Below, piece after piece: positions 1 to 6,563 of a DNA stretch of 7,785 nucleotides. Below the pieces are notes generated by a model that saw only the letters and a program-made list of their open reading frames with translations, was not told the origin of the DNA and made no database searches. Every line of letters begins with the position of its first letter. Position 1 is the stretch's first letter. Origin of the DNA: an uncultured Acinetobacter sp. (GTDB lineage Bacteria > Pseudomonadota > Gammaproteobacteria > Pseudomonadales > Moraxellaceae). The DNA lies in assembly GCA_900766635.1 (NCBI GenBank), contig CAAFWA010000018.1, positions 1 to 7,785 of the forward strand, given 5' to 3'. The translations under genes were made by a program, and so were the position numbers.

Positions 1-1
1 C

Positions 2-1021
2 GTAAAGATTTGGGGCCCTACCCAATTTGCAGCACAGTTAGAAGGCTCTAAAGCGTTCGCTAAACACTTCTTAAAACGTCATAACATCCCAACAGCTTTT
101 TATGACGTATTTACAGAAGTAGATGCAGCTAAAGCATTTGTTGAAAAAAATGGCGCGCCAATTGTCATTAAAGCGGATGGTCTTGCTGCAGGTAAAGGCG
201 TAATCGTTGCAATGACCAACGAGGAAGCATTTGATGCGATTGATGACATGCTTGCAGGCAACAAATTTGGTGATGCAGGTTCACGTGTTGTCATCGAAGA
301 ATTCTTGGCAGGTGAAGAAGCATCGTTCATTTGTATGATTGATGGCGACAACATCTTACCAATGGCGACTTCACAAGATCACAAACGTATCTTTGAAGGT
401 GACCAAGGTCCTAACACTGGCGGTATGGGTGCTTACTCTCCTGCTCCTGTTGTAACTGCTGATGTGTTTGAAAAAACCATGCAAGAAAGCATGCGCCCAA
501 CAGTAGAAGGCATGAAAAAAGATGGTCATGTTTATACAGGTTTCTTATACGCTGGCTTAATGATTGATGAACAAGGTCAACCTAAAGTGATCGAGTTTAA
601 CTGTCGTTTTGGTGACCCTGAAACTCAACCAATTATGATGCGTTTAAAATCATCTTTAGTAGATTTAGTTGAAGCAGGTATTGCAGGTAACTTACCTGCG
701 GAAGCTGAATGGGATGAGCGCAAAACTGTAGGTATCGTACTTGCGTCACGTGGCTACCCTGAAACATCGAGCAATGGCGATGTGATTTCAGGTTTAGATA
801 CCCAAATGGCTGATGCGAAAGTGTTCCATGCAGGTACAAAAGCAACAGATAATGGTGATATCGTAACTGCAGGTGGTCGTGTTCTTTGCGTCACTGCACT
901 TGGTAATACCATTGGTGAAGCACAAGCGAAAGCTTTAGAACTTTGCCAAAAAGTAACCTTTGATGGCGTGCAGTATCGTAAAGATATTGGTTACCGTGCC
1001 ATTGCTCGTGAACAAGCATAA
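2..1021 (+). CDS. purD: Phosphoribosylamine-glycine ligase (GAR synthetase), 5'-truncated by the window edge
   Basis: PurD catalyses the second step of de novo purine synthesis in the cytoplasm: 5-phosphoribosylamine + glycine + ATP gives glycinamide ribonucleotide. The reading frame is open from base 2 and shows 339 residues. The family is usually about 430 aa, so roughly 90 N-terminal residues lie upstream of the window. The ATG at 212 is internal, because clear PurD sequence precedes it (GPTQFAAQLEGSKAF, then VIKADGLAAGKGVIVA, the ATP-grasp nucleotide-binding region). Further family signatures are SQDHKR, GPNTGGMGAYSPAP, and EFNCRFGDPETQP, which carries the Glu/Asn metal ligands. The C-terminal domain ends KDIGYRAIAREQA, close to the E. 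coli ending as I recall it. All blocks are in order and intact, so this looks like a functional gene cut only by the window. An intrinsic terminator follows the stop, so purD is the last gene of its transcription unit. Its upstream partner, often purH, cannot be seen. Confidence 0.97.
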   Translation, partial: VKIWGPTQFAAQLEGSKAFAKHFLKRHNIPTAFYDVFTEVDAAKAFVEKNGAPIVIKADGLAAGKGVIVAMTNEEAFDAIDDMLAGNKFGDAGSRVVIEEFLAGEEASFICMIDGDNILPMATSQDHKRIFEGDQGPNTGGMGAYSPAPVVTADVFEKTMQESMRPTVEGMKKDGHVYTGFLYAGLMIDEQGQPKVIEFNCRFGDPETQPIMMRLKSSLVDLVEAGIAGNLPAEAEWDERKTVGIVLASRGYPETSSNGDVISGLDTQMADAKVFHAGTKATDNGDIVTAGGRVLCVTALGNTIGEAQAKALELCQKVTFDGVQYRKDIGYRAIAREQA

Positions 1022-1036
1022 AGTGACCTCACTTTA
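1019..1036 (+). other. Small hairpin overlapping the purD stop codon
   Basis: Bases 1019-1025 (taaagtg) are perfectly complementary to 1030-1036 (cactttaa without its last base), with a 4-base loop (acct). The stem contains the TAA stop and ends five bases before the terminator stem. It may protect the mRNA 3' end or influence termination. It has no T-tract and could be chance, being short and AT-rich at its base. Confidence 0.4.
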
Positions 1037-1040
1037 AGAA

Positions 1041-1067
1041 AAACCTGCCACGATGGCAGGTTTTTTT
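1041..1067 (+). terminator. Rho-independent terminator of purD
   Basis: A 10-bp perfect stem, aaacctgcca (1041-1050) against tggcaggttt (1054-1063), has a 3-base loop (cga) and runs into seven consecutive T (1061-1067). It starts 19 bases after the purD stop. The A residues at the left base of the stem would pair with part of the T-tract, but minus-strand activity is not evident because no T-run follows in that direction. Confidence 0.93.
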
Positions 1068-1175
1068 ATGGCCTTAGTTTGCTTAAATTTTTTCTATCTG
1101 ATTGCATACAACCTTGTACTTAATTGAAGTTGGCCTTTATCTGTTAAATATTAGACAGAACATCAGGCTATTGCA

Positions 1176-1184
1176 TGATAAAAT
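1176..1184 (+). promoter_or_regulatory. Candidate extended -10 promoter for dnaE
   Basis: The sequence TGATAAAAT fits an extended -10 element (TGn followed by TAAAAT at 1179-1184, 5 of 6 matches to TATAAT). Initiation near 1191 would give a leader of about 20 bases ahead of the dnaE ATG. No good -35 is present at 16-18 bp spacing. The closest match, TAGACA at 1152-1157, is about 21 bp away. The purD terminator lies upstream, so dnaE needs its own promoter in the 1068-1211 gap. Otherwise that gap appears to hold only AT-rich DNA. Confidence 0.4.
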
Positions 1185-1211
1185 GCCGACAGTTTTAGCA
1201 AGGATTCATCT

Positions 1212-4200
1212 ATGCACTTTGTCCATCTTGGTATTCATACAGAATTTTCCATTACAGAATCGATTGTACGTGTGCCAGATCTTGTAAAAGCGGCAGCCAG
1301 TGATGAAATGCCAGCTTTGGCACTCACCGACCTCTCCAATTTACATGCTGCGGTCAAATTTTATAAAAAATGCTTGGACAAAGGCATTAAACCAATTTTA
1401 GGTTCTGAAATCCGCCTCAATGATGCCGAACATCGGGTGACTTTACTGTCGATGACCAATACAGGTTGGCGTAATTTAACCGAAGTGGTGTCACGTGGTT
1501 ATATTGAGGGTCAGCAACTCGATATTCCGTGTGTGCAAAAAGCATGGGTATTAGAACAACACCAAGACATGATTGTACTCTTAGGGGTGCATAGTGATGT
1601 CGGTAAGATGTTGGTCTCCTCCAATCCACAAAAAGCCGAGCCCTTATTAGAAGAGTGGATTGCCCATTTTGGCAATCGTGTGTATTTGGCTTTAACCCGT
1701 ACCAATCGTCCTTACGAAGATGATTTTATTAGTGAAGCGGTGAAGCTCGCCCGCAAATACAATATTGGCGTGGTGGCTCATAACGATGTGCACTTTATTC
1801 ATGCCGATGACTACGAAGCGCATGAAGCACGTGTGTGCATTGCCGATGGTTATGTGTTAGGCGATAGTCGTCGTCCAAAACGCTATAGTCCTGATCAATA
1901 TTTTAAAACCTCGGCCGAAATGACCGAGTTATTTGCCGATATTCCTGCGGCTATTGAAAATACCTATCATATTGCACGGCGTTGTAATGTCAGCTTACGT
2001 TTAGGTTTTAATGACTTACCTGATTATCCAATTCCTGAAGGTCATACTATTGATACCTTCTTTGCCCATTTGTCTAAAGAGGGTTTAGAAGAGCGCTTAA
2101 ATTTCCTGTATCCACCCGAAACCCGTGGTGAAGATTGGCCTGAGATTCGTAAGCCTTACGATGAACGCATTGAGTTTGAAATTAATATCATTAACTCGAT
2201 GGGTTTCCCTGGCTACTTTTTAATTGTGATGGACTTTATTCAGTGGTCGAAAAATAATGGCGTGCCTGTTGGCCCAGGGCGTGGTTCGGGTGCAGGTTCA
2301 TTGGTGGCTTATAGTTTAAAAATTACTGATCTTGATCCACTGCGTTACGACTTGCTGTTTGAACGTTTCTTAAACCCTGAACGTGTTTCGATGCCTGACT
2401 TTGACGTCGATTTTTGTATCGCAGGTCGTGACCGTGTGATTGATTATGTGGCACGTACCTATGGTCGTGATGCAGTATCACAAATTGCCACCTTTGGTAC
2501 CATGGCAGCCAAAGGTGCAATTCGTGATGTGGCACGGGTTTTAGGTAAATCCTATGGTTTAGCCGATCGTATTTCAAAAATGATTCCGACTAAACCTTTA
2601 GGTTTAAGTTTGCTTGAGTCTTTAGACGCTGAACCACAACTCAAAGATATTGTCACTAATCCCAATAACCCAGACCATGAAGATGCAGCAGAAATTTGGG
2701 AAATGGCACTCAAACTTGAGGGCATTACCCGAAATACTGGTAAACATGCCGGTGGTGTAGTGATTGCACCAACCAAACTCACTGATTATTCAGCGGTGAT
2801 GTGTGATGCCGATGGTACTAACCGTGTGGCACAGTTTGATAAAGATGATGTTGAATCAGCAGGTTTGGTGAAGTTTGACTTCTTAGGTTTACGTAACCTA
2901 ACGGTGATTGAAGATGCAGTGCAGCATATTAACCGTCGTCCTGATATCGAAAAGCCTGTCGATATTTCTCTGATTCCCCTCGATGACAAAGCAGCTTATG
3001 CGGTGTTTGCTGAGGCCAATACCACGGCGGTGTTCCAATTTGAATCCGTGGGCATGAAAAAAATGCTCAAAGAAGCACGCCCAAGTAAATTTGAAGAAAT
3101 TATTGCATTCGTATCGCTGTATCGTCCGGGTCCGATGGATCTGATTCCTGACTTTATTCATCGTATGCATGGCGGTGAGTTCGAATACTTACATCCTCTA
3201 CTTGAAAGCGTCCTAGAACCGACCTACGGCATTATGGTGTATCAAGAACAGGTAATGCAGGCAGCACAGTTCTGTGCAGGCTATAGCTTAGGCGGCGCTG
3301 ACTTGCTGCGCCGTGCCATGGGTAAGAAAAAACCTGAAGAAATGGTCAAGCAGCGTCAAATCTTTATTGAGGGTGCTGCGAAAAAAGATATTGATACTGA
3401 TACTGCCAACCATATCTTTGACTATATGGAAAAATTCGCAGGCTACGGTTTTAACAAATCGCATGCTGCGGCCTATGCCTTAGTGGCCTATCAAACGGCA
3501 TGGCTCAAAGCACACTACCCTGCTGAATTTATGTCTGCGGTGATGACTTCAGAGATGCAAAACACCGACAACGTGGTGTTTTTAATTGATGACTGTCGTC
3601 TCAATGGCTTAGAGGTCTTACCGCCTTCGGTCAATATGTCGTTATACAATTTCCATGCTGTGGATACCAAAACCATTGTTTATGGTTTAGGTGCGATTAA
3701 AGGCGTGGGTGAAGCTGCGATGCAATCGGTGATTGAATCACGTCAGCAACACGGCCCTTATACCGACTTATTTGATTTTTGCCATCGTATTGATTTAAAG
3801 AAAATCAATAAACGTACCTTAGAAGCCCTCATTCGAGCAGGTGCTTTAGATTGCTTAGGTTTAGAACGTGCCGATTTAATGGCGCAATTGCCTGAAGCGG
3901 TACAAGCAGCTGAACAAGCCCGCCAAAACCGTGAAACAGGGATTATGGATTTATTTGGTGAAGTGGCTGAAGTACAGCGTAAACCGGCAAAACCTGTTAA
4001 ACCGTGGTCAGATGAAGTGCGCTTAAAAGGTGAAAAAGACACCTTAGGGCTTTATTTAACAGGTCATCCAATTGATGTGTATCGCAGCGAGCTCAAAGCC
4101 TTTATTCCGAGTAAACTCAATGAACTGACCCCAACGCGCCGTGGGGTAACCACTGTATTTGCAGGTTTAGTGTTAGATGTAGCCAACTTCCCGAATCGTA

Positions 4201-4781
4201 TGGTCATTACCTTAGATGATGGCACCGCACGTATTGAAGTTTCATGTAATCATGAACGTTTCCAACGCTTTAAAGACATTGTACAAATCGAAAAAGTCGT
4301 GGTGATTGAGGGCGAGATTTATGAACGTGAGGGTTTTGATCGTCCAATGGGACGCTTAAGCAAAGCCTTTGCTTTAAATGAAATTCGTCAAAAACGTGCC
4401 AATTGCATTAAAATTCAATTACAGCAACAAGATTTAACCCAAACCCTTGCGCAAGACTTAAAGCAAATTATTTTGCCATTTTGTCATGTGGATTTATGTC
4501 AGCATATTCCACTACAACTTCAGCTCGATTATCACTATGCACGCGCAGATTTAAACTTAGGCCTAAATTGGAAAGTCGCACCGCTGGATGAACTGTTAGC
4601 TAAATTACGTGATTACTTTGGTAAAGAGCGGATTTACATCGAATACCAAGTCAAATCTAAAGCTGCAAAAGCTGCGCCAAAAAGCGTTGCTCAAACCCAT
4701 CCTGTGCCGCCTCCACCTGAGCAAAATATTGATGATGCCTTAGATGCGTATCATAGCGAAATGCAACAACAATACTCTTAA
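1212..4781 (+). CDS. dnaE: DNA polymerase III subunit alpha (replicative polymerase)
   Basis: DnaE is the polymerising subunit of the replisome, working with the beta clamp, the tau clamp loader and the epsilon proofreader. It has 1189 aa, against about 1160 in E. coli. In order: an N-terminal PHP domain (about residues 3-270); the palm with GPGRGSGAGS (354-363) and PDFDVDF carrying catalytic Asp398 and Asp400; TGKHAGGVV (509-517); the third catalytic Asp556 in KFDFLGL; fingers with RPGPMDLIPDF (638 onward), YQEQVMQ (677 onward) and FNKSHAAAYA (747 onward); a helix-hairpin-helix region (about 826-890); a beta-clamp-binding motif IMDLF (911-915) where E. coli has QADMF; an OB-fold (about 978-1045); and a tau-binding C-terminal domain to about 1146. 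A tail of about 43 residues, Ala/Lys-rich then Pro-rich, follows. The start is supported by AAGGA at 1200-1204, seven bases before the ATG, and by alignment with other DnaE N-termini. PHP metal positions are partly lost (Gly7, Leu41), so proofreading probably relies on DnaQ. Confidence 0.98.
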   Translation: MHFVHLGIHTEFSITESIVRVPDLVKAAASDEMPALALTDLSNLHAAVKFYKKCLDKGIKPILGSEIRLNDAEHRVTLLSMTNTGWRNLTEVVSRGYIEGQQLDIPCVQKAWVLEQHQDMIVLLGVHSDVGKMLVSSNPQKAEPLLEEWIAHFGNRVYLALTRTNRPYEDDFISEAVKLARKYNIGVVAHNDVHFIHADDYEAHEARVCIADGYVLGDSRRPKRYSPDQYFKTSAEMTELFADIPAAIENTYHIARRCNVSLRLGFNDLPDYPIPEGHTIDTFFAHLSKEGLEERLNFLYPPETRGEDWPEIRKPYDERIEFEINIINSMGFPGYFLIVMDFIQWSKNNGVPVGPGRGSGAGSLVAYSLKITDLDPLRYDLLFERFLNPERVSMPDFDVDFCIAGRDRVIDYVARTYGRDAVSQIATFGTMAAKGAIRDVARVLGKSYGLADRISKMIPTKPLGLSLLESLDAEPQLKDIVTNPNNPDHEDAAEIWEMALKLEGITRNTGKHAGGVVIAPTKLTDYSAVMCDADGTNRVAQFDKDDVESAGLVKFDFLGLRNLTVIEDAVQHINRRPDIEKPVDISLIPLDDKAAYAVFAEANTTAVFQFESVGMKKMLKEARPSKFEEIIAFVSLYRPGPMDLIPDFIHRMHGGEFEYLHPLLESVLEPTYGIMVYQEQVMQAAQFCAGYSLGGADLLRRAMGKKKPEEMVKQRQIFIEGAAKKDIDTDTANHIFDYMEKFAGYGFNKSHAAAYALVAYQTAWLKAHYPAEFMSAVMTSEMQNTDNVVFLIDDCRLNGLEVLPPSVNMSLYNFHAVDTKTIVYGLGAIKGVGEAAMQSVIESRQQHGPYTDLFDFCHRIDLKKINKRTLEALIRAGALDCLGLERADLMAQLPEAVQAAEQARQNRETGIMDLFGEVAEVQRKPAKPVKPWSDEVRLKGEKDTLGLYLTGHPIDVYRSELKAFIPSKLNELTPTRRGVTTVFAGLVLDVANFPNRMVITLDDGTARIEVSCNHERFQRFKDIVQIEKVVVIEGEIYEREGFDRPMGRLSKAFALNEIRQKRANCIKIQLQQQDLTQTLAQDLKQIILPFCHVDLCQHIPLQLQLDYHYARADLNLGLNWKVAPLDELLAKLRDYFGKERIYIEYQVKSKAAKAAPKSVAQTHPVPPPPEQNIDDALDAYHSEMQQQYS

Positions 4782-4799
4782 ATAGACTTTGGACGAATC

Positions 4800-5651
4800 A
4801 TGAACCCCATTGATAATGCTGCCCTTTCAGCAACTCTCTCCCATGTGCGTATTGTCATGGTCAATACTACACTTCCTGCTAATATTGGCAGTGCCTTACG
4901 TGCCATGAAAACCATGGGTTTAAGTAAATTGGTGTTGGTTGCACCTAAAACTTATCCTCACCCTGATATTGATGCTTTGGCAGCAGGTGCCACCGATCTG
5001 ATTGAACAAATTGAGATTGTAGATACATTAGAAGATGCCATTGCAGATTGTCATTTAGTGTTTGGCACAAGTGCACGTAGCCGTACCATTCCTTGGCCTT
5101 TACTTGATGCCCGCCCTGCGGCAAAAAAATCGATACAGGCGGTAACTGAGCAAAATCAAGAGGTCGCCATTGTTTTTGGTCGTGAAGATCGTGGCTTAAC
5201 CAATGAAGAATTGGCCCTCGCGAATTATCATGTCACTATTCCGGTCAACACAGACTATGGCGTGCTCAATGTTGCTCAAGCGATTCAAGTGATTTGCTAT
5301 GAAATGCGTATGGCAGCGATTGATCTAAGTGAGACAACTCCTAATGCTGACGTGACCACCATGCAAGTCATTGATGGTCAAACAATGCATTGGGATGAGC
5401 CGTTGGTGAGCCATCAAGAGATGGATAAATTCTATCCACACTTAGAACAAATGTTGGTCGATATTGAATTTATGGACCCAAATAATAAGCGATTATTGCC
5501 TTTACGCTTGCGTCGCCTTTTTGGACGTATACAATTAGATAAAATGGAATATCACTTACTACGTGGCATTTTTAGTCGTGTACAAGCTATGCGTCATGGC
5601 ACATGGACACCATCTGGCAAATCGACCACAGATCATGAGGATCAATCTTAA
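4800..5651 (+). CDS. trmJ: tRNA (cytidine/uridine-2'-O-)-methyltransferase TrmJ
   Basis: This SAM-dependent enzyme of the SPOUT/TrmH superfamily 2'-O-methylates nucleotide 32 in the anticodon loop of certain tRNAs, in the cytoplasm as a dimer with a trefoil-knot fold. It has 283 aa, against about 246 in E. coli TrmJ. Visible motifs are [14 protein letters not shown] (28-41), with Arg34 at the position of E. coli Arg23; [25 protein letters not shown] (126-138); and motif 3, [18 protein letters not shown] (147-164). The C-terminal helical part ([25 protein letters not shown]) matches the TrmJ dimer extension. Motif 3 is unusual: where E. coli has Y-S-S-L-N, this protein has Y-G-V-L-N. The start adds about 11 residues before the first strand compared with E. 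coli. The next in-frame ATG is codon 20, inside that strand, so 4800 is preferred although only a weak GGA (4791-4793) serves as ribosome binding site. It lies 18 bases after dnaE and overlaps cysE by one base, suggesting cotranscription. Confidence 0.95.
   Translation: MNPIDNAALSATLSHVRIVMVNTTLPANIGSALRAMKTMGLSKLVLVAPKTYPHPDIDALAAGATDLIEQIEIVDTLEDAIADCHLVFGTSARSRTIPWPLLDARPAAKKSIQAVTEQNQEVAIVFGREDRGLTNEELALANYHVTIPVNTDYGVLNVAQAIQVICYEMRMAAIDLSETTPNADVTTMQVIDGQTMHWDEPLVSHQEMDKFYPHLEQMLVDIEFMDPNNKRLLPLRLRRLFGRIQLDKMEYHLLRGIFSRVQAMRHGTWTPSGKSTTDHEDQS
5637..5641 (+). promoter_or_regulatory. Ribosome binding site of cysE, inside the end of trmJ
   Basis: GAGGA lies nine bases before the cysE ATG at 5651 and within the last trmJ codons. 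The stop of trmJ and the start of cysE share a base (TAATG, 5649-5653). This arrangement is typical of translational coupling and fixes the cysE start. Confidence 0.75.
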
Positions 5652-6457
5652 TGCTTAAACAGCTCAAAGAAGACATACAAGCTGTATTCGCGCGAGATCC
5701 TGCCGCTCGAAATACTTTAGAAGTTTTAACCACTTATCCTGGAATTCATGCCCTGATTATGCACCGTGTGGCCCATGAATTATGGAAAAAAGAATGTAAA
5801 GGTACCGCCCGTGTACTTTCCTCGTTTAGCCGTTTTGCAACTGGTATTGAAATTCATCCGGGTGCAAAAATTGGACGTCGCTTTTTTATTGATCATGGTA
5901 TGGGCGTGGTGATTGGTGAAACTGCTGAAATTGGCGATGATGTGACTTTGTATCATGGTGTCACTTTAGGCGGCACTACATGGAACAAAGGCAAACGTCA
6001 TCCGACTTTAGAAGATGGGGTGATTGTGGGTGCAGGTGCCAAAATTTTGGGACCGTTTACCGTCGGTAAAAATGCCAAAGTTGGCTCGAATGCCGTTGTC
6101 ACCAAAGCTGTACCCCCTGAAACCACAGCGGTGGGTAATCCTGCACGCTTTATCAGTAAAGATAAAACAGCCAATGATGATGAAAATCGTCGTCGTGATT
6201 ATGCGCAAAGCATTGGTTTTCAACCTTATGCAGCCACGCAAGATCAAACAGACCCAATGCTTGAGGGCATGCGCGTGTTACTTGATCGTATTCAACATAA
6301 TGAACAACGTATGAATTTGTTATGTCAACGTTTGTCACTACTTGATCCAACCTTTAATAAATCATCAGCCAATGCACAGCCATTTAGTGAAGCAGAACTG
6401 AAAATTATTGATGAAGTACGTCGAGAATGTGAAGCACAAAGTACTCAAATTAAATAA
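5651..6457 (+). CDS. cysE: Serine O-acetyltransferase, short N-terminus type
   Basis: CysE acetylates L-serine with acetyl-CoA to O-acetylserine, the first committed step of cysteine synthesis, and is cytoplasmic. Of 268 residues, about 65 form a short helical N-terminal domain (RDPAAR with Asp16, corresponding to E. coli Asp92; [17 protein letters not shown]). A left-handed beta-helix follows from about 66 to 170 ([18 protein letters not shown], then [11 protein letters not shown] and VTLGGT), with His82 at the catalytic position of E. coli His158 and His117 in KRHP matching the substrate-binding His193. It closes with [10 protein letters not shown]. In the dyad position Asp143 of E. coli is replaced by Glu67, which I recall as usual in short-type enzymes. 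A C-terminal extension of about 95 residues (GFQPYAAT..., predicted helical) resembles that of pseudomonad CysE proteins. The protein ends STQIK, so it lacks the terminal Ile that E. coli CysE inserts into cysteine synthase CysK. It is translationally coupled to trmJ and probably the last gene of dnaE-trmJ-cysE. Confidence 0.95.
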   Translation: MLKQLKEDIQAVFARDPAARNTLEVLTTYPGIHALIMHRVAHELWKKECKGTARVLSSFSRFATGIEIHPGAKIGRRFFIDHGMGVVIGETAEIGDDVTLYHGVTLGGTTWNKGKRHPTLEDGVIVGAGAKILGPFTVGKNAKVGSNAVVTKAVPPETTAVGNPARFISKDKTANDDENRRRDYAQSIGFQPYAATQDQTDPMLEGMRVLLDRIQHNEQRMNLLCQRLSLLDPTFNKSSANAQPFSEAELKIIDEVRRECEAQSTQIK

Positions 6458-6480
6458 TTTTTTTGTTTTTAGTTTTAATC
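6458..6480 (+). other. T-rich tract directly after the cysE stop
   Basis: Nearly all bases from 6458 to 6478 are T (runs of seven, five and four). The only preceding hairpin is an all-AT, 6-bp stem with a 2-base loop (6447-6460), which is too weak for a convincing intrinsic terminator. The tract may assist partial termination of the dnaE-trmJ-cysE transcript, or it may simply be AT-rich spacer. Confidence 0.35.
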
Positions 6481-6488
6481 TGTAGCCA

Positions 6489-6539
6489 AGCTTGCATGTT
6501 CGTCAGAGTTTTCTTAGACTGACGAACAGTGCTCAAGCT
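6489..6539. repeat. Long interrupted inverted repeat between cysE and the TPR lipoprotein gene
   Basis: The core is a perfect 10-bp palindrome, tgttcgtcag (6497-6506) against ctgacgaaca (6519-6528), separated by 12 bases. An outer 6-bp arm pair, agcttg (6489-6494) with caagct (6534-6539), extends the stem across an asymmetric internal loop (2 against 5 bases). No T-run follows on either strand, so it is not a standard terminator. It could be an RNA structure at the 3' end of the cysE transcript, a DNA operator with half-sites two helical turns apart, or one copy of a dispersed repeat. The right arm lies just upstream of a candidate -10 box for the next gene. Confidence 0.75.
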
Positions 6540-6546
6540 CTATGTT

Positions 6547-6552
6547 TACAAT
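6547..6552 (+). promoter_or_regulatory. Candidate -10 box for the TPR lipoprotein gene
   Basis: TACAAT matches the sigma-70 -10 consensus at 5 of 6 positions. A -35 at 17-bp spacing would be GAACAG (6524-6529), a poor match that overlaps the right arm of the inverted repeat. Initiation about seven bases downstream would fall near 6559-6560, leaving only 4 to 14 bases before the possible ATG starts. Confidence 0.35.
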
Positions 6553-6563
6553 AAATTGAATGG

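Noticed and set aside
212..1021. ATG at 212 as the start of the first gene
   Set aside because: The same frame is open back to base 2 and encodes unmistakable PurD sequence, including the ATP-grasp region, so the ATG is an internal Met codon.
1102..1287. Possible 61-codon + strand gene upstream of dnaE
   Set aside because: It overlaps the start of dnaE in another frame, has no ribosome binding site and no recognisable protein features. It is an accidental open frame across the promoter region.
2323..3170. Several minus-strand open frames inside dnaE
   Set aside because: They are antisense to conserved polymerase motifs, have no initiation signals and show no protein family features.
6008..6350. 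Open frames on both strands within cysE, 65 to 96 codons long
   Set aside because: They lie wholly inside the well-supported cysE frame, and their His/Ile/Cys-rich or basic compositions look like shadow translations.
6489..6539. The large inverted repeat as an intrinsic terminator of cysE
   Set aside because: No run of T follows the stem on either strand. The T-rich tract precedes it, at 6458-6478, so a standard Rho-independent mechanism does not apply.
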